Positions 16,726-26,417 of a DNA stretch of 64,000 bases are shown piece by piece (position 1 is the first letter of the stretch; every line of letters begins with the position of its first letter). The notes beneath the pieces are model-generated. The model did not search any database, was not told the DNA's origin, and saw only the letters and a program-made list of their open reading frames with translations. The stretch spans positions 1 through 64,000 of the forward strand of contig NZ_LIPN01000034.1 in the NCBI RefSeq assembly GCF_001418325.1, read 5' to 3'. The translations under genes were made by a program, and so were the position numbers. Source of the stretch: Streptomyces atriruber (GTDB taxonomy: Bacteria > Actinomycetota > Actinomycetes > Streptomycetales > Streptomycetaceae).

Positions 16726-17892
16726 TCAGCTCACGGTGACGTCGGGCGCCCCCGACGGGACGCCGTCGTCCGCCATCTGAGCGGCGATCTTCATGGCCTC
16801 CTCGATGAGGGTCTCCACGATCCTGGCCTCGGGGACGGTCTTGATGACCTCGCCCTTGACGAAGATCTGGCCCTTGCCGTTGCCGGAGGCGACGCCGAGG
16901 TCGGCCTCGCGGGCCTCGCCGGGACCGTTGACGACACACCCCATGACGGCGACGCGCAGCGGCACCTCCATGCCGTCGAGCCCGGCGGTGACCTCTTCGG
17001 CGAGCTTGTAGACGTCGACCTGGGCGCGGCCGCAGGACGGGCAGGAGACGATCTCCAGGCGGCGCTGGCGGAGGTTCAGCGACTCCAGGATCTGGATGCC
17101 TACCTTGACCTCCTCCGCGGGCGGCGCGGAGAGGGAGACGCGGATCGTGTCGCCGATGCCCTCGGAGAGCAGGGCGCCGAAGGCCACGGCCGACTTGATC
17201 GTGCCCTGGAAGGCGGGCCCGGCCTCGGTCACGCCGAGGTGCAGGGGGTAGTCGCACTGGGCCGCGAGCTGGCGGTAGGCGTTGACCATGACCACCGGGT
17301 CGTTGTGCTTGACCGAGATCTTGATGTCGCGGAAGTCGTGCTCCTCGAAGAGGGACGCCTCCCAGAGGGCGGACTCGACGAGTGCCTCGGGGGTCGCCTT
17401 GCCGTACTTGGCGAGCAGCCGTCTGTCCAGGGAGCCGGCGTTGACGCCGATGCGGATCGGCGTGCCGGTCCGCGAGGCCGCCAGCGCGATGTCGCGCACC
17501 TTGTCGTCGAACTGCTTGATGTTGCCCGGGTTGACCCGGACCGCGGCGCAGCCCGCGTCGATCGCCGCGAACACGTACTTCGGCTGGAAGTGGATGTCGG
17601 CGATCACCGGGATCTGCGACTTGCGCGCGATCGTGGCGAGCGCGTCCGCGTCGTCCTGCGTGGGGCACGCCACCCGCACGATCTGGCAGCCCGAAGCCGT
17701 CAGCTCCGCGATCTGCTGCAGCGTGGCCCCGATGTCGGACGTGCGCGTCGTCGTCATCGACTGCACCGAGACCGGCGCACCGCCCCCCACGGCCACCGGC
17801 CCGACCTCTATGCGCCGCGAGAGGCGGCGCTCGGAGATCGGCCGGACCGGCAGCTCCGGGAGGCCCAGGGAAACGGGCTCTCCTGGGGTCAT
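16726..17892 (-). CDS. ispG: 4-hydroxy-3-methylbut-2-enyl-diphosphate synthase
   Basis: I choose ATG 17892, four bases after the hpnH stop, which gives 388 residues, the usual actinobacterial length. A longer reading to 17934 would overlap hpnH. The [4Fe-4S] cysteines are visible as [10 protein letters not shown] and [11 protein letters not shown], and the TIM-barrel start has [12 protein letters not shown]. It reduces MEcPP to HMBPP in the MEP pathway, using a flavodoxin or ferredoxin partner. Like dxs, it is probably the second, hopanoid-associated copy. Dxs follows 25 bp downstream. Confidence 0.93.
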   Translation of the reverse strand: MTPGEPVSLGLPELPVRPISERRLSRRIEVGPVAVGGGAPVSVQSMTTTRTSDIGATLQQIAELTASGCQIVRVACPTQDDADALATIARKSQIPVIADIHFQPKYVFAAIDAGCAAVRVNPGNIKQFDDKVRDIALAASRTGTPIRIGVNAGSLDRRLLAKYGKATPEALVESALWEASLFEEHDFRDIKISVKHNDPVVMVNAYRQLAAQCDYPLHLGVTEAGPAFQGTIKSAVAFGALLSEGIGDTIRVSLSAPPAEEVKVGIQILESLNLRQRRLEIVSCPSCGRAQVDVYKLAEEVTAGLDGMEVPLRVAVMGCVVNGPGEAREADLGVASGNGKGQIFVKGEVIKTVPEARIVETLIEEAMKIAAQMADDGVPSGAPDVTVS

Positions 17893-17896
17893 GACG

Positions 17897-18919
17897 TCAC
17901 CCGCGGTTTCCGGAGACCGTCTCGCGGGCCGCACGGATGGACTCCTTGAGGGACCCCATGGTGGCGAGGACGGCGGTCGGCTCGTAGCCGCAGTGCGCCA
18001 TGCAGTTGGCGCAGCGCGGGTCCTTGCCGCGGCCGTACTTGCTCCAGTCGGTCTCCTCGATGAGCTGGCGGTACGTGGGGACGTAACCGTCGCTCATCAG
18101 ATAGCAGGGGCGCTGCCAGCCGAAGAGCGAGTAGTTGGGGATCGCCCACGCGGTGCACGGGAAGTCCGCCTTGCCCTCCAGGAAGTCCAGGAACAGCGGC
18201 GAGTGGTTGAGCCGCCAGCGCAGCCGGTTGCCGCCCGCGAAGGCCTTCTTGAAGAGCTCCCGGGTCTGCTCGACGCCGAGGAAGTGCTCCTGGTCGGGCG
18301 CCTTCTCGTAGGCGTAGGCGGGCGACAGCATCATCTCGTCGACCTGCAGGTCGTCATTGAGGAAGTTCAGGACCTCGATGATGGTCTGCGGGGTGTCGGT
18401 GTTGAAGAAGGTCGAATTGGTGGTGACCCGGAAGCCGCGCCTCTTGGCTTCCTTGATGGCCGCGACGGCCTCGTCGAAGACGCCTTCCTTCGCGACGGAC
18501 TCGTCGTGCCGCTCCCGCATGCCGTCGATGTGCACGGCGAACGCGAAGTACGGCGAAGGCGTGAACTTCTCGATCTTCTTGCGCAACAGCATGGCGTTGG
18601 TGCAGAGGAAGACGTACTTCTTCCTCGCCACCAACTGCCGCACGATCTCATCGATCTGAGGGTGCATCAGCGGCTCACCACCGGCGATGGACACCATCGG
18701 CGCGCCGGACTCCAGAACGGCGCCCACGGCCTGGGCCACCGGCATGCGCTGCTTGAGCACACCGGCCGGATGCTGGATCTTCCCGCAGCCCTCGCACTTC
18801 AGGTTGCAGGCGAAGAGCGGCTCCAATTCGACGATCAGCGGAAACTTCTCGCGCTTGCGCAGCTTCTGTTCAAAGAGATACGTAGCGACCTTGATGGACT
18901 GACGAAGCGGCATGGCCAT
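17897..18919 (-). CDS. hpnH: Adenosyl-hopene transferase, radical SAM
   Basis: ATG 18919 begins MAMPLRQ, eight bases after GGAGG, giving 340 residues. The radical-SAM cluster motif CX3CX2C is at C38, C42 and C45, followed by a glycine-rich SIAGGEP SAM-binding motif. A C-terminal cysteine group ([12 protein letters not shown]) fits the auxiliary DUF3463-type tail of HpnH. The enzyme adds the 5'-deoxyadenosyl radical to diploptene to make adenosylhopane, the entry to C35 hopanoids. The start lies six bases from the hpnG stop, with its ribosome binding site inside hpnG. Confidence 0.93.
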   Translation of the reverse strand: MAMPLRQSIKVATYLFEQKLRKREKFPLIVELEPLFACNLKCEGCGKIQHPAGVLKQRMPVAQAVGAVLESGAPMVSIAGGEPLMHPQIDEIVRQLVARKKYVFLCTNAMLLRKKIEKFTPSPYFAFAVHIDGMRERHDESVAKEGVFDEAVAAIKEAKRRGFRVTTNSTFFNTDTPQTIIEVLNFLNDDLQVDEMMLSPAYAYEKAPDQEHFLGVEQTRELFKKAFAGGNRLRWRLNHSPLFLDFLEGKADFPCTAWAIPNYSLFGWQRPCYLMSDGYVPTYRQLIEETDWSKYGRGKDPRCANCMAHCGYEPTAVLATMGSLKESIRAARETVSGNRG

Positions 18920-18924
18920 CTGGC

Positions 18925-19578
18925 TCACCTCCGAGGGAGCAGCGAAGAACGGTGCCATTCAAAGAAAGCTGGGAGCACGGCACGAAGAACGCGGAAAGCC
19001 GATATTCCACCGCGCACCGTGCCGATGCGGACGAGTTCGTGCTGTGGGGCATCCACGACCACCCGGACGGCCGCAACGGGCCGCTGACCGGTGCGTACGG
19101 CACTGTGCAGCGTCGCGGCGGACTCCATGTCCACGGCGATGGCGCCGGTGGCCAGGAGGGTGCCGCGCTCGTGGCCGCGGACGACGTGATCGGAGCCGGT
19201 CAGCGGTCCGGTGTGCACGGTGCGGCCGGGCACGGCCCGCACCAGCTCCTCGACCAGCAGCCCGGTTCCCGTGCAGGGCGTGCTGCCGCGCGCGTCCCTG
19301 GTCTCCTCGGCGACGACCAGGTCGCCGGGGTGCATACCAGGGGCGAGTCCGGCACAGAAGCCGGTGGCCAGTACGGCCGCGTCGCGCAGGTTTTCCGTTC
19401 CGAGCGCACCGGTGACGGCGCGCTCGGCGTTCTGGGGGCCCATGCCGGTGCGCAGCACGGTCATGCCGCCCGGCGCGCCGCTGCGGTCGCCGGTGCGCAG
19501 GGCGAGGTGCTCGATGCCGAGCGCGCAGGCGATCAGCAGCGGTGCGGGGCCCGGCCGCGGGGCCGGGTTCCGGTCCAT
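18925..19578 (-). CDS. hpnG: Adenosylhopane nucleosidase (phosphorylase superfamily)
   Basis: 217 residues from ATG 19578, whose A is shared with the TGA of shc. The fold is that of purine-nucleoside phosphorylase/MTAN (TGFCAGLAPGMHPGDLVVAEE, AVDMESAA). The Glu in the MESA motif is the ribose-binding residue of the family. It removes adenine from adenosylhopane to give ribosylhopane. The shc-hpnG-hpnH order and the near-zero spacing give the assignment; by domain alone it would be a generic nucleosidase. Confidence 0.88.
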   Translation of the reverse strand: MDRNPAPRPGPAPLLIACALGIEHLALRTGDRSGAPGGMTVLRTGMGPQNAERAVTGALGTENLRDAAVLATGFCAGLAPGMHPGDLVVAEETRDARGSTPCTGTGLLVEELVRAVPGRTVHTGPLTGSDHVVRGHERGTLLATGAIAVDMESAATLHSAVRTGQRPVAAVRVVVDAPQHELVRIGTVRGGISAFRVLRAVLPAFFEWHRSSLLPRR

Positions 19579-21617
19579 CAGCTGCCCTTGCCGGGGTCGG
19601 CGCCGGAGCCGGAGCCGCCCGCGAAGGGGTCTCCGTTGATGTACCTGCCGAGGGCGGTGAGCGGGAACACCTGCCGGTACAGGTGGTAGTTGATGGAGAA
19701 GTCCCAGGGGAAGCCGGTGCCGGTGAAGTACGGCTCGTCCCAGGAGCCGTCCTCGCGCTGCGTCTCGACGAGCCAGGCGATGCCGCGCTCCGCCGCCTTG
19801 CCCTCGCCCTCGCCCGCCGCCAGCAGGGAGAGCAGCGCCCAGGCGGTCTGCGAGGCGGACGACGTGCCGTGTCCGACCCAGCCCCGGTCGCGGTAGGAGC
19901 GCAGGTCCTCGCCCCAGCCGCCGTCGTCGTTCTGCACCGACTCGACCCAGCGCACCGCGCGCCGGATCGCCGGGTGCGAGGCGGGCAGCCCGGCCGTGAC
20001 CAAAGCGGGCACCACCGACCCCGTGCCGTAGATGTAGTTGACGCCCCAGCGCCCGAACCAGGCGCCGCACTCCTCCTGTTCGGCGAGCAGCCACTCGATG
20101 CCGCGCCGGGTGCGCGGGTCGTGGGACTTGCCCTCGACGGCGAGCATCTCCACGACGTGGCCGGTGACGTCGGCGGACGGCGGGTCGATGACCTCGCCGA
20201 AGTCGCAGAACGGCAGCCGGTTGGGGAAGGGGCTGGTGTTGTCGACGTCGAAGGCGCCCCAGGCGCCGTTCTTCGACTGCATGCCGAGGTTCCAGCGCAC
20301 CCCGCGGTCGATGGCGTTCTCCAGGCGCGCCTTGTCGGGGTGCGCGACCCGGCGCAGCGCGAGGGCGACCTCGGCGGTGTCGTCGATGTCGGGGTAGTTG
20401 TCGTTGTGGAACTCGAACGCCCAGCCGCCCGGCGCCAGTCGCGGCCTGCGCACCGACCAGTCGCCGGGCCGCACGATCTGCTCGCCGAGCATCCAGTCGG
20501 CGGCCTTGACCAACTGCGGGTGGTCCGCGGGCACTCCGGCGTCCGCGAGCGCGATGGTCGCCAGGCAGGTGTCCCAGACGGGCGACTGGCAGGCCTCGAT
20601 CATCCGGGAGCCGTCCTCGCGCCACACGGCGAACCGGTCGAGCGAGGCGAGTCCGGCCTTCAGGACGGGGTGGTCCAGGTCGTATCCGAGCAGGTGCAGC
20701 GCGATGACGGAGTAGACGGCGGGCGGCTGGATCCCGCCCCAGCAGCCGTCGTTCTCCTGCCGCTCGATGATCCAGCGGGCGGCGCTGTTCATCGCGGCCT
20801 TGCGCAGCTTGCGCGGCGCGACCTTGTGGTAGACGTGCAGCGCCTTGTCGAGGCGCTGGAAGACGCCGTCCCAACTCGCCACGGGGGCAAGGGGCTTGGC
20901 GGGGCTCGGAACGCGCGCGTCGGTGTGCAGCTCGTCCAGGGCGAAGGGCGCGGGACGCACCGGCCGCTTGGCGGACACGACGGTGAGCGGCACTATCGTC
21001 TGCCGCGCCCAGCAGCCGAAGTCGTAGATGTTGAGCGGGACCCACTTGGGGAAGTAGATGAGCTCCGGCGGGAGTTCCGGCAGGTCGTCCCACTTCCACC
21101 AGCCGAAGAGGGCCAGCCAGATCCGGGTGAAGACCCGGGCCTCGGCGATGCCGCCCCGCTCGCGGATCCACGCGGAGGCCTTCGCCATGTGCGCCTCGTC
21201 GGGCCGGTCGCCGGCCAGGCGCAGCGCGACGTACGCCTCGATGGTCGTGGAGAGTTCGCCGGGTCCGCCGAAGAACGTGGCCCAGGTGCCGTCGTCGCGC
21301 TGCTCGCCGCGGATGAAGAGGGCGGCGGCGCGCGTGGTGTGCTCGTCCCGGATGCCGAGGAACTGCCGCAGGAGGAGGTCCTCGGCGTCCATGGTCACAT
21401 TGGTCTCGAGGTCACCCTTCCACCAGCCCTGGGCGTCCTGCCGGGAGAGCAGGAAGTCGGTGGAGCGCCGCATGGCGCGCGCGGCGGCGTCGCGCGGGCC
21501 TGTCGCCGTGGCGGTCGCGGCGGTCGTATCGGTCAGGTCGACGGGTTCGGTGGACTGGCTGGCCGAGGCTGCGCGGGGCGTGGCCGCTCCGGTGCTTCCG
21601 TCGGTCGTCGCTGTCAT
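19578..21617 (-). CDS. shc: Squalene-hopene cyclase
   Basis: 679 residues. The protonation motif DIDDTA lies at residues 410-415. At least six QW-type repeats are readable (for example QRDDGTW, QENDGCWGG, QSKNGAW, QNDDGGWGE, QREDGSW). It cyclises squalene to hopene/diplopterol as a monotopic membrane enzyme. The first 45 residues are Ala/Thr/Ser-rich and not part of the usual barrel, so the protein is slightly long for the family. The C-terminus has a Gly/Ser tail. hpnG follows with a one-base overlap; the prenyl synthase precedes it by 134 bp. Confidence 0.96.
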   Translation of the reverse strand: MTATTDGSTGAATPRAASASQSTEPVDLTDTTAATATATGPRDAAARAMRRSTDFLLSRQDAQGWWKGDLETNVTMDAEDLLLRQFLGIRDEHTTRAAALFIRGEQRDDGTWATFFGGPGELSTTIEAYVALRLAGDRPDEAHMAKASAWIRERGGIAEARVFTRIWLALFGWWKWDDLPELPPELIYFPKWVPLNIYDFGCWARQTIVPLTVVSAKRPVRPAPFALDELHTDARVPSPAKPLAPVASWDGVFQRLDKALHVYHKVAPRKLRKAAMNSAARWIIERQENDGCWGGIQPPAVYSVIALHLLGYDLDHPVLKAGLASLDRFAVWREDGSRMIEACQSPVWDTCLATIALADAGVPADHPQLVKAADWMLGEQIVRPGDWSVRRPRLAPGGWAFEFHNDNYPDIDDTAEVALALRRVAHPDKARLENAIDRGVRWNLGMQSKNGAWGAFDVDNTSPFPNRLPFCDFGEVIDPPSADVTGHVVEMLAVEGKSHDPRTRRGIEWLLAEQEECGAWFGRWGVNYIYGTGSVVPALVTAGLPASHPAIRRAVRWVESVQNDDGGWGEDLRSYRDRGWVGHGTSSASQTAWALLSLLAAGEGEGKAAERGIAWLVETQREDGSWDEPYFTGTGFPWDFSINYHLYRQVFPLTALGRYINGDPFAGGSGSGADPGKGS

Positions 21618-21705
21618 GGCTTCCCCTTCGTGCAGTGCGGTGGCTACGTCTGCTGTGGGTCCGCCGTCGGCCGACGCGTCACGCCGGCCGGCGACTGCCT
21701 GTGGG

Positions 21706-21725
21706 TCCGGGGGTCACCCCCCGGA
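21706..21725. other. 8-bp GC hairpin between prenyl synthase and shc
   Basis: TCCGGGGG (21706-21713) pairs with CCCCCGGA (21718-21725) over a four-base loop in the 134-bp intercistronic gap, the largest gap in the core hopanoid block. It could attenuate read-through or stabilise the shc mRNA end. No T-tract follows. Confidence 0.4.
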
Positions 21726-21751
21726 TAACCCGGATATCCGCGCGATAGTGA

Positions 21752-22822
21752 TCATCTCTCTCGTACGACGACGAAATCGGCGAGCGCGACGAGCTGCGCC
21801 CGGATCCGGTCCGGCATCTGGACGTGGTCCAGGGCCTCGATGGCGATGGCGTGCTGGCGCCTGGCCTCCTTGGCGGTCCACTCGCGGCCGCCCGCCTCTT
21901 CGATCAGGGCGGCGCGGGCGGCGAACTCGTCCTCGGAGAAGTTCTCGAAGTCGCTGCTCTTGGAGTCGGCGGTGAGCAGTTCACCGAGCCGCTCCGACGC
22001 GGGACCGCCCGCGGCGAGTGCGGCCACCACGGGCAGGGACTTCTTGCGCTGGCGCAGGTCGCTCCACGTCTGCTTGCCGGTGGCCTCCGGGTCGCCCCAG
22101 ATACCGAGCAGATCGTCCACGGCCTGGAAGGCGAGGCCGAGGTGGTATCCGTACTTCTCCAGCGTGTCGGCGGTGTGGTCGTCCGCGCCGCCGAGGACGG
22201 CACCGATGGAGACGGCGCAGGCGAGCAGGGCGCCGGTCTTCTTGCCCTCCATCTCCAGGCACTCCTCGACGGTGACCCGGTCGCGGTGCTCGTAGCTGAT
22301 GTCCTGTGCCTGGCCGTCGATCAGCGCGCGCGTGGCGGTGATGAGGCGGCGGGTGGCGCGGCCCGCCTCGACGGTACCGAGTTCGAGGAGGACCTCGTTG
22401 CCGAGTGCGAAGAGGGCGTCGCCGACGAGGATGGCCTGTGCGGGGCCGTGCACCTTCCACACCGTGTCGCGGTGGCGGCGCTGCTCGTCGCCGTCCATCA
22501 GGTCGTCGTGGAGCAGTGAGAAGTTGTGCACGAGCTCGACGGCGACCGCGCCGGGGACCCCGACCTCCGGGGGCGCGCCCGCGGCCTCCGCGGACAGCAG
22601 GGCGAGCGCGGGACGCACGGCCTTGCCGCCGTCGCCGTCGGAGGGGTTGCCCTCCGCGTCGATCCATCCGAAGTGGTAGGCGGCCACGGTGTCCATGGGC
22701 GGCGCGAGACGGTCCACCGCGGCCCGCAGCACCGGGGTGGCCAGCGTCCTTCCTTGCTCGAGCAGTGAGGTCACGTCCACCGTGTCGGCAGCCGTTTTCT
22801 CGGCCGAGGGCACAGTCGGCAC
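21752..22822 (-). CDS. Polyprenyl (probably farnesyl) diphosphate synthase
   Basis: I choose GTG 22822, seven bases after GAGGAG, giving 356 residues. An upstream GTG (22885), overlapping the hpnE stop as GTGA, is an alternative. The first aspartate-rich motif DDLMD lies at residues 106-110 with no insertion, and the second is DDLLG. Lys/Arg ligands for IPP occur in GGKAVRP. A phenylalanine five residues before the first motif limits chain length in short-chain synthases, which fits FPP, the substrate needed by HpnD. GGPP synthesis cannot be excluded. Confidence 0.88.
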   Translation of the reverse strand: MPTVPSAEKTAADTVDVTSLLEQGRTLATPVLRAAVDRLAPPMDTVAAYHFGWIDAEGNPSDGDGGKAVRPALALLSAEAAGAPPEVGVPGAVAVELVHNFSLLHDDLMDGDEQRRHRDTVWKVHGPAQAILVGDALFALGNEVLLELGTVEAGRATRRLITATRALIDGQAQDISYEHRDRVTVEECLEMEGKKTGALLACAVSIGAVLGGADDHTADTLEKYGYHLGLAFQAVDDLLGIWGDPEATGKQTWSDLRQRKKSLPVVAALAAGGPASERLGELLTADSKSSDFENFSEDEFAARAALIEEAGGREWTAKEARRQHAIAIEALDHVQMPDRIRAQLVALADFVVVRER

Positions 22823-22881
22823 AGTTTCTCCTCTTGTTCCGGTGCTGTTTCTCTGGGGACCTGACCCCAGAAGGTCGAGCT

Positions 22882-24306
22882 TCACGCCGCCGCCTCCTCG
22901 AACGCGAAGAGGTGATCACGGGGGCGGTCGAGGGTGGAGAGGGCGGCCTCGGCCGCGCTGATGCCGCTGCGTACGGCGCTCTCCATGGTCGCGGGCCACC
23001 CGGTGGCGGTCCACGCGCCCGCGAGGTACAGGCCGCGGGCCTTGGTGCGGGCACCGGGGCGGAGCCTGCCGACACCGGGGGTGGGCGCGAAGGTCGCGGT
23101 GCGCTCGCGGGTGACGAAGAAGTCCCGCACCCGGGCGCCGTGCGCGGCGGGCAACAGCCGCTCCAGCTCGGGCAGATAGCGCTCTCGCAGTGCGGCGACG
23201 GGCGCGTCGATCTCGTCCTGAGCGATCGACTGCGAGAGCGCCAGATACTGCCCTTCGGTCAGCCCGGAGGCCTCGGTCCGGTCGAAGACCCACTGCACGG
23301 GGGTGCCGATCGCGGCGAAGAACGGCCGCTTCAGCACCTTCCTGTCGTACACGACGTGGATGTTCAGGATCGGCGCGGTGTCGATGTCGAGCAGCCGGTC
23401 GGGCTGGTCGAGCGCGCCGTCGGGGAGGAGGTCGTGCGTCTCGTGCTGCGGCACGGCGAGCACGACGGTTTCGGCCTCGATGGTTTCGCCGGGAACCTCC
23501 ACGCGCCAACCACCGTTCTCCGTACGGGAGATGGAGGTGACTCGTGCCTTTAGTTCCGTACGGACTCCCGCTGCGTCGAGCGCCTTGCGGGCCAGTGTGT
23601 CGTGCAGATCACCGAGGGGCACCCGGGCCCAGCCGATGTCGGCGGCGCCCGGTTCCGAGAGCAGACCGGTCTTGAACACCATCGCGGCGAGCCCGAGCGA
23701 GGCGTCGCCCGCGGCGGCGTTCAGCGTCGCGACGCCCACGAGGTCCCAGAGGGCCTCGATGGCGCGCGCCGACTGACCGTGCCGGGCGAGCCAGCTGCCG
23801 AAGTTCTGGCCGTCGAGCACGGGATCGGACGGGTCGAGCCCCTTGAGGGCGAGCGCCGCGCGCCCCACCTTGGCGCGCTCGGCGACCGACAGATGGGGAT
23901 ACGTGGCGAGGCTCGCCGCGAGATGCAGCGGCACGGGGAGCGCGGTGCGCCTGAGGCGTCCGAGCCGGTTGCGGTCGGCGTCGAGGACGGGCACGTCGAG
24001 ACGTTCCTGCACGGGTGCGAGGTGTGCGCCTTCGATGCGGTCCAGGAACCATCGGTAGGCGGTGCAGCAGCGCAGATAGACGTGCTGGCCGTTGTCCACG
24101 GTCAGTTCGCCGCGCTGGAAGGAGAAGGCGAGCCCGCCGAGCCTCGGCCGCCCTTCGAGCAGCGTCACCCGCAGGCCCGCGTCGGCGAGCGCGAGTGCGG
24201 TGGTGATACCGGCGAGGCCGCCGCCGACCACTACGGCGGCCGCCCCTGCGGAGCGGCCTTCGGCGTCCTCGATCAGCCCCTCGGGCTGCATGTCTTTGCC
24301 CTTCAT
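22882..24306 (-). CDS. hpnE: Hydroxysqualene dehydroxylase (FAD-dependent)
   Basis: 474 residues from ATG 24306, preceded by GGGGTGGG. An N-terminal Rossmann FAD motif, VVVGGGLAGITTALALADAG, is followed by LLEGRPRLGGLAFSF. The C-terminal FAD-amine-oxidase signature GLYLAGAWTATGWPATME is present. HpnE reduces hydroxysqualene to squalene, the third step of the bacterial three-enzyme route, and lies directly after hpnD and hpnC here. By fold alone it would be a phytoene-desaturase-like amine oxidase; the context decides. Confidence 0.92.
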   Translation of the reverse strand: MKGKDMQPEGLIEDAEGRSAGAAAVVVGGGLAGITTALALADAGLRVTLLEGRPRLGGLAFSFQRGELTVDNGQHVYLRCCTAYRWFLDRIEGAHLAPVQERLDVPVLDADRNRLGRLRRTALPVPLHLAASLATYPHLSVAERAKVGRAALALKGLDPSDPVLDGQNFGSWLARHGQSARAIEALWDLVGVATLNAAAGDASLGLAAMVFKTGLLSEPGAADIGWARVPLGDLHDTLARKALDAAGVRTELKARVTSISRTENGGWRVEVPGETIEAETVVLAVPQHETHDLLPDGALDQPDRLLDIDTAPILNIHVVYDRKVLKRPFFAAIGTPVQWVFDRTEASGLTEGQYLALSQSIAQDEIDAPVAALRERYLPELERLLPAAHGARVRDFFVTRERTATFAPTPGVGRLRPGARTKARGLYLAGAWTATGWPATMESAVRSGISAAEAALSTLDRPRDHLFAFEEAAA

Positions 24307-24415
24307 GCACCCACCCCTTCGGCCGTTGCAGTCTGGGACGCGACCATGGAGCGGAGGGTTGCCCGCCGCTTTGCGAACGATGTCCCAACTGCCCCACGAT
24401 CACTCCGGATGCGCA

Positions 24416-25366
24416 TCACACACGCCTCCGGACGGTCTGTCGTGACACGTTCCGCGCGTCGAGACCGGACAGTCCGCGCACGGCTACGTACGCCTTCTCG
24501 CGCCCGGGCAGCGAGACGCGGCCGCGCAGGACCGCTTCCGGCTCCCGCTCGATGCGGTCGAGGAGCCGGCGGTAGATGCCGGCCATGGCGGCCACACAGG
24601 CACCGCTGCGCCGGTCCAGCATGGGCAGCAGGCGGTAGCCCTCGGCGAACAGGGCACGCGCGCGGCGCACCTCGAAGTGGACGAGGCCCGCGAAGTCGGA
24701 TCCGGCGGGCGGCTCGGAGCCCGAGAACCCGGCGGAGCAGCCGAACTTGGCGAGGTCGTCGGCGGGCAGATACGTCCGCCCGTCCTGGGCGTCCTCGCGA
24801 ACGTCCCGGAGGATGTTGGTCAGTTGGAGTGCGAGGCCGAGCGTGTCGGCATACTCCGGCGCGCGCTCGGCGTGAAGCGCCCCCCGCTCGGTGCCGAACA
24901 CCCCGAGCGAGAGCCGCCCGATGGCCCCGGCCACGCAGCGGCAGTAGACCTTCAGGTCCTCCCACGTCTCGTACGTCTCACCGCGTACGTCCTTGAGGAC
25001 GCCGTCGATCAGCTCGTCGAGGCCTTCCATCGGAATGGGGAAGTGAGCGGCGGCGTGCGCGAGGGCGACTGCCACCGGGTCGGTGTCGTCCTCCTGGACC
25101 CCGCCCGCGCGGATCCGCGCGACCAGCGCCCGGGTGTCGTCGAGCCGCTCCGCCTTGACCTCCGGCGGAAGCGCGCCGTCGCCGATGTCGTCCACCCGCC
25201 GGGAGAGGGCGTAGAGCGCCGACATCGCCCGCCGCTTGGGCGTCGGCAGCAGCCTGATGCCGTACGCGAAGTTGCGCGCCTGCTGGCCGGTCACGGCCTC
25301 GCAGTAGCTGTACGCGGCGAGCACGGACGCTGACACGTGCAGATCCGACTCCACGGCCCGGCTCAC
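24416..25366 (-). CDS. hpnD: Presqualene diphosphate synthase
   Basis: 316 residues from GTG 25366, overlapping the hpnC stop as GTGA. It is a trans-isoprenyl diphosphate synthase (squalene/phytoene synthase) fold. Asp-rich motif 1 is RRVDDIGDG (D59, D60, D63), and motif 2 lies in LRDVREDAQDGRTYLP. In this trio HpnD couples two FPP into presqualene diphosphate. It is separated from hpnE by 109 bp, in which I see no ORF. Confidence 0.92.
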   Translation of the reverse strand: MSRAVESDLHVSASVLAAYSYCEAVTGQQARNFAYGIRLLPTPKRRAMSALYALSRRVDDIGDGALPPEVKAERLDDTRALVARIRAGGVQEDDTDPVAVALAHAAAHFPIPMEGLDELIDGVLKDVRGETYETWEDLKVYCRCVAGAIGRLSLGVFGTERGALHAERAPEYADTLGLALQLTNILRDVREDAQDGRTYLPADDLAKFGCSAGFSGSEPPAGSDFAGLVHFEVRRARALFAEGYRLLPMLDRRSGACVAAMAGIYRRLLDRIEREPEAVLRGRVSLPGREKAYVAVRGLSGLDARNVSRQTVRRRV

Positions 25367-26259
25367 CCCTCTCCTCGCAGAACTGCACCCGCCTCGCGCA
25401 GCAAGCGCGGCTTGGTCGGCTTGGGCGGTCCGGGAAGGACGTCGTAACCGGCGGTGACGATCGCCCCCGCGGCCGCCCTCCCCCCTGCCACGAACCCGGC
25501 CAGCAGCAGCTTCAGCCTGCCGTGGACGCTACCCACCAGGGGGGTGCCTTCATTCAGGAGGCCGCGGGCGCGTTCCACTTCGAACGCGACCAGCGCGCGC
25601 ACCGACGCGCCCGCTGTCGGCAGGGCCAGATCTGACTCACTCACGTGGAACCGCTTCATGTCCTCGACAGGCAGGTAGATGCGGCCGCGCCGCAGGTCTT
25701 CGGCGACGTCCTGGATGTGCTCGACGATCTGCAGGCCGGTGCAGACCGCGTCCGAGCGGCGAACGCGCTCCGGGGTCTCCGTCCCCGTGATGGCCAGGAC
25801 GAGACGGCCGATCGGATTGGCGGAGAGAGCGCAGTACGCCACGAGGTCGTCGTACGTCTCGTAGCGCGTGACGAGCTGGTCCTGGCGGTTGGCCTCGATC
25901 AGGGCCAGGAAGGGGGCGGCCGTCAGGGTCCCGCGCTCGGCGGCCGGCCGCAGCGCCCGCACCAGTGGGTGGCCGGGGTCGCCGCCGTCGAAGACCTTGC
26001 CCAGGTCGACGGCGACGGCGTCGAGGAGCGTCAGCGGGCCGTCCGCGTCGGCGTCCAGACCGAGGTGCCGGGCGTGGGCGGCCCCGGGGGCCAGGTCGCC
26101 GTCACCGATGTCGTCGATGAGGCGGACGACGCCGTAGACGGCCATCAGGTCGTCGCGCCAGCTCCGGGGCAGGAAGAAGGGAGCCACCGGAAAGTTCTCG
26201 TCCGCGGCCTTGGCGAGGACGGCGGAAGCATCGCGGAGCTGGAGATCATCCGTAGCCAT
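25363..26259 (-). CDS. hpnC: Hydroxysqualene synthase (squalene/phytoene synthase family)
   Basis: ATG 26259, with GGGAG eleven bases upstream, gives 298 residues; GTG 26268 and TTG 26295 are in-frame alternatives. Asp motif 1 is RLIDDIGDGD (D49, D50, D53), and motif 2 is in EHIQDVAEDLRRGRIYLP. HpnC converts presqualene diphosphate to hydroxysqualene. It is the first gene of the hopanoid block, so the operon promoter should lie in the gap upstream. Confidence 0.92.
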   Translation of the reverse strand: MATDDLQLRDASAVLAKAADENFPVAPFFLPRSWRDDLMAVYGVVRLIDDIGDGDLAPGAAHARHLGLDADADGPLTLLDAVAVDLGKVFDGGDPGHPLVRALRPAAERGTLTAAPFLALIEANRQDQLVTRYETYDDLVAYCALSANPIGRLVLAITGTETPERVRRSDAVCTGLQIVEHIQDVAEDLRRGRIYLPVEDMKRFHVSESDLALPTAGASVRALVAFEVERARGLLNEGTPLVGSVHGRLKLLLAGFVAGGRAAAGAIVTAGYDVLPGPPKPTKPRLLREAGAVLRGEG

Positions 26260-26298
26260 TGCCGTCACATCTCCCGTTCTACACTGCCGACCCAATAC

Positions 26299-26417
26299 AT
26301 CCTATTTCGGACACGCCGCCCGGCTCTCTCCGAGGTGGGCCGTGCTCCGAGGCGGGGCGCCGCGCGATATCGCCCCACTTGCCGCGAATCAGCACCTGTA
26401 CAGCTTACGTTGTACAA
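26299..26417 (-). promoter_or_regulatory. Candidate hopanoid-operon promoter and TGTACA palindrome pair
   Basis: On the minus strand TAGGAT (26304-26299) is a good Streptomyces -10, about 40 bases upstream of hpnC; no convincing -35 is seen, so an activator or alternative sigma factor is possible. Further upstream are two 8-bp palindromes 14 bp apart: CTGTACAG (26396-26403) and TTGTACAA (26410-26417). They lie roughly 100 bp above the -10 and could bind a regulator. The rest of the 347-bp gap 26260-26606 holds only the terminator at its other end. Confidence 0.45.

Noticed and set aside
17893..17934. N-terminal extension of IspG
   Set aside because: It would overlap hpnH by 38 bp without a ribosome binding site; start at 17892 fits family length.
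26261..26295. TTG start for hpnC at 26295
   Set aside because: It would place the candidate -10 (26299-26304) immediately upstream with no leader and add residues not seen in HpnC; ATG 26259 has a usable ribosome binding site.
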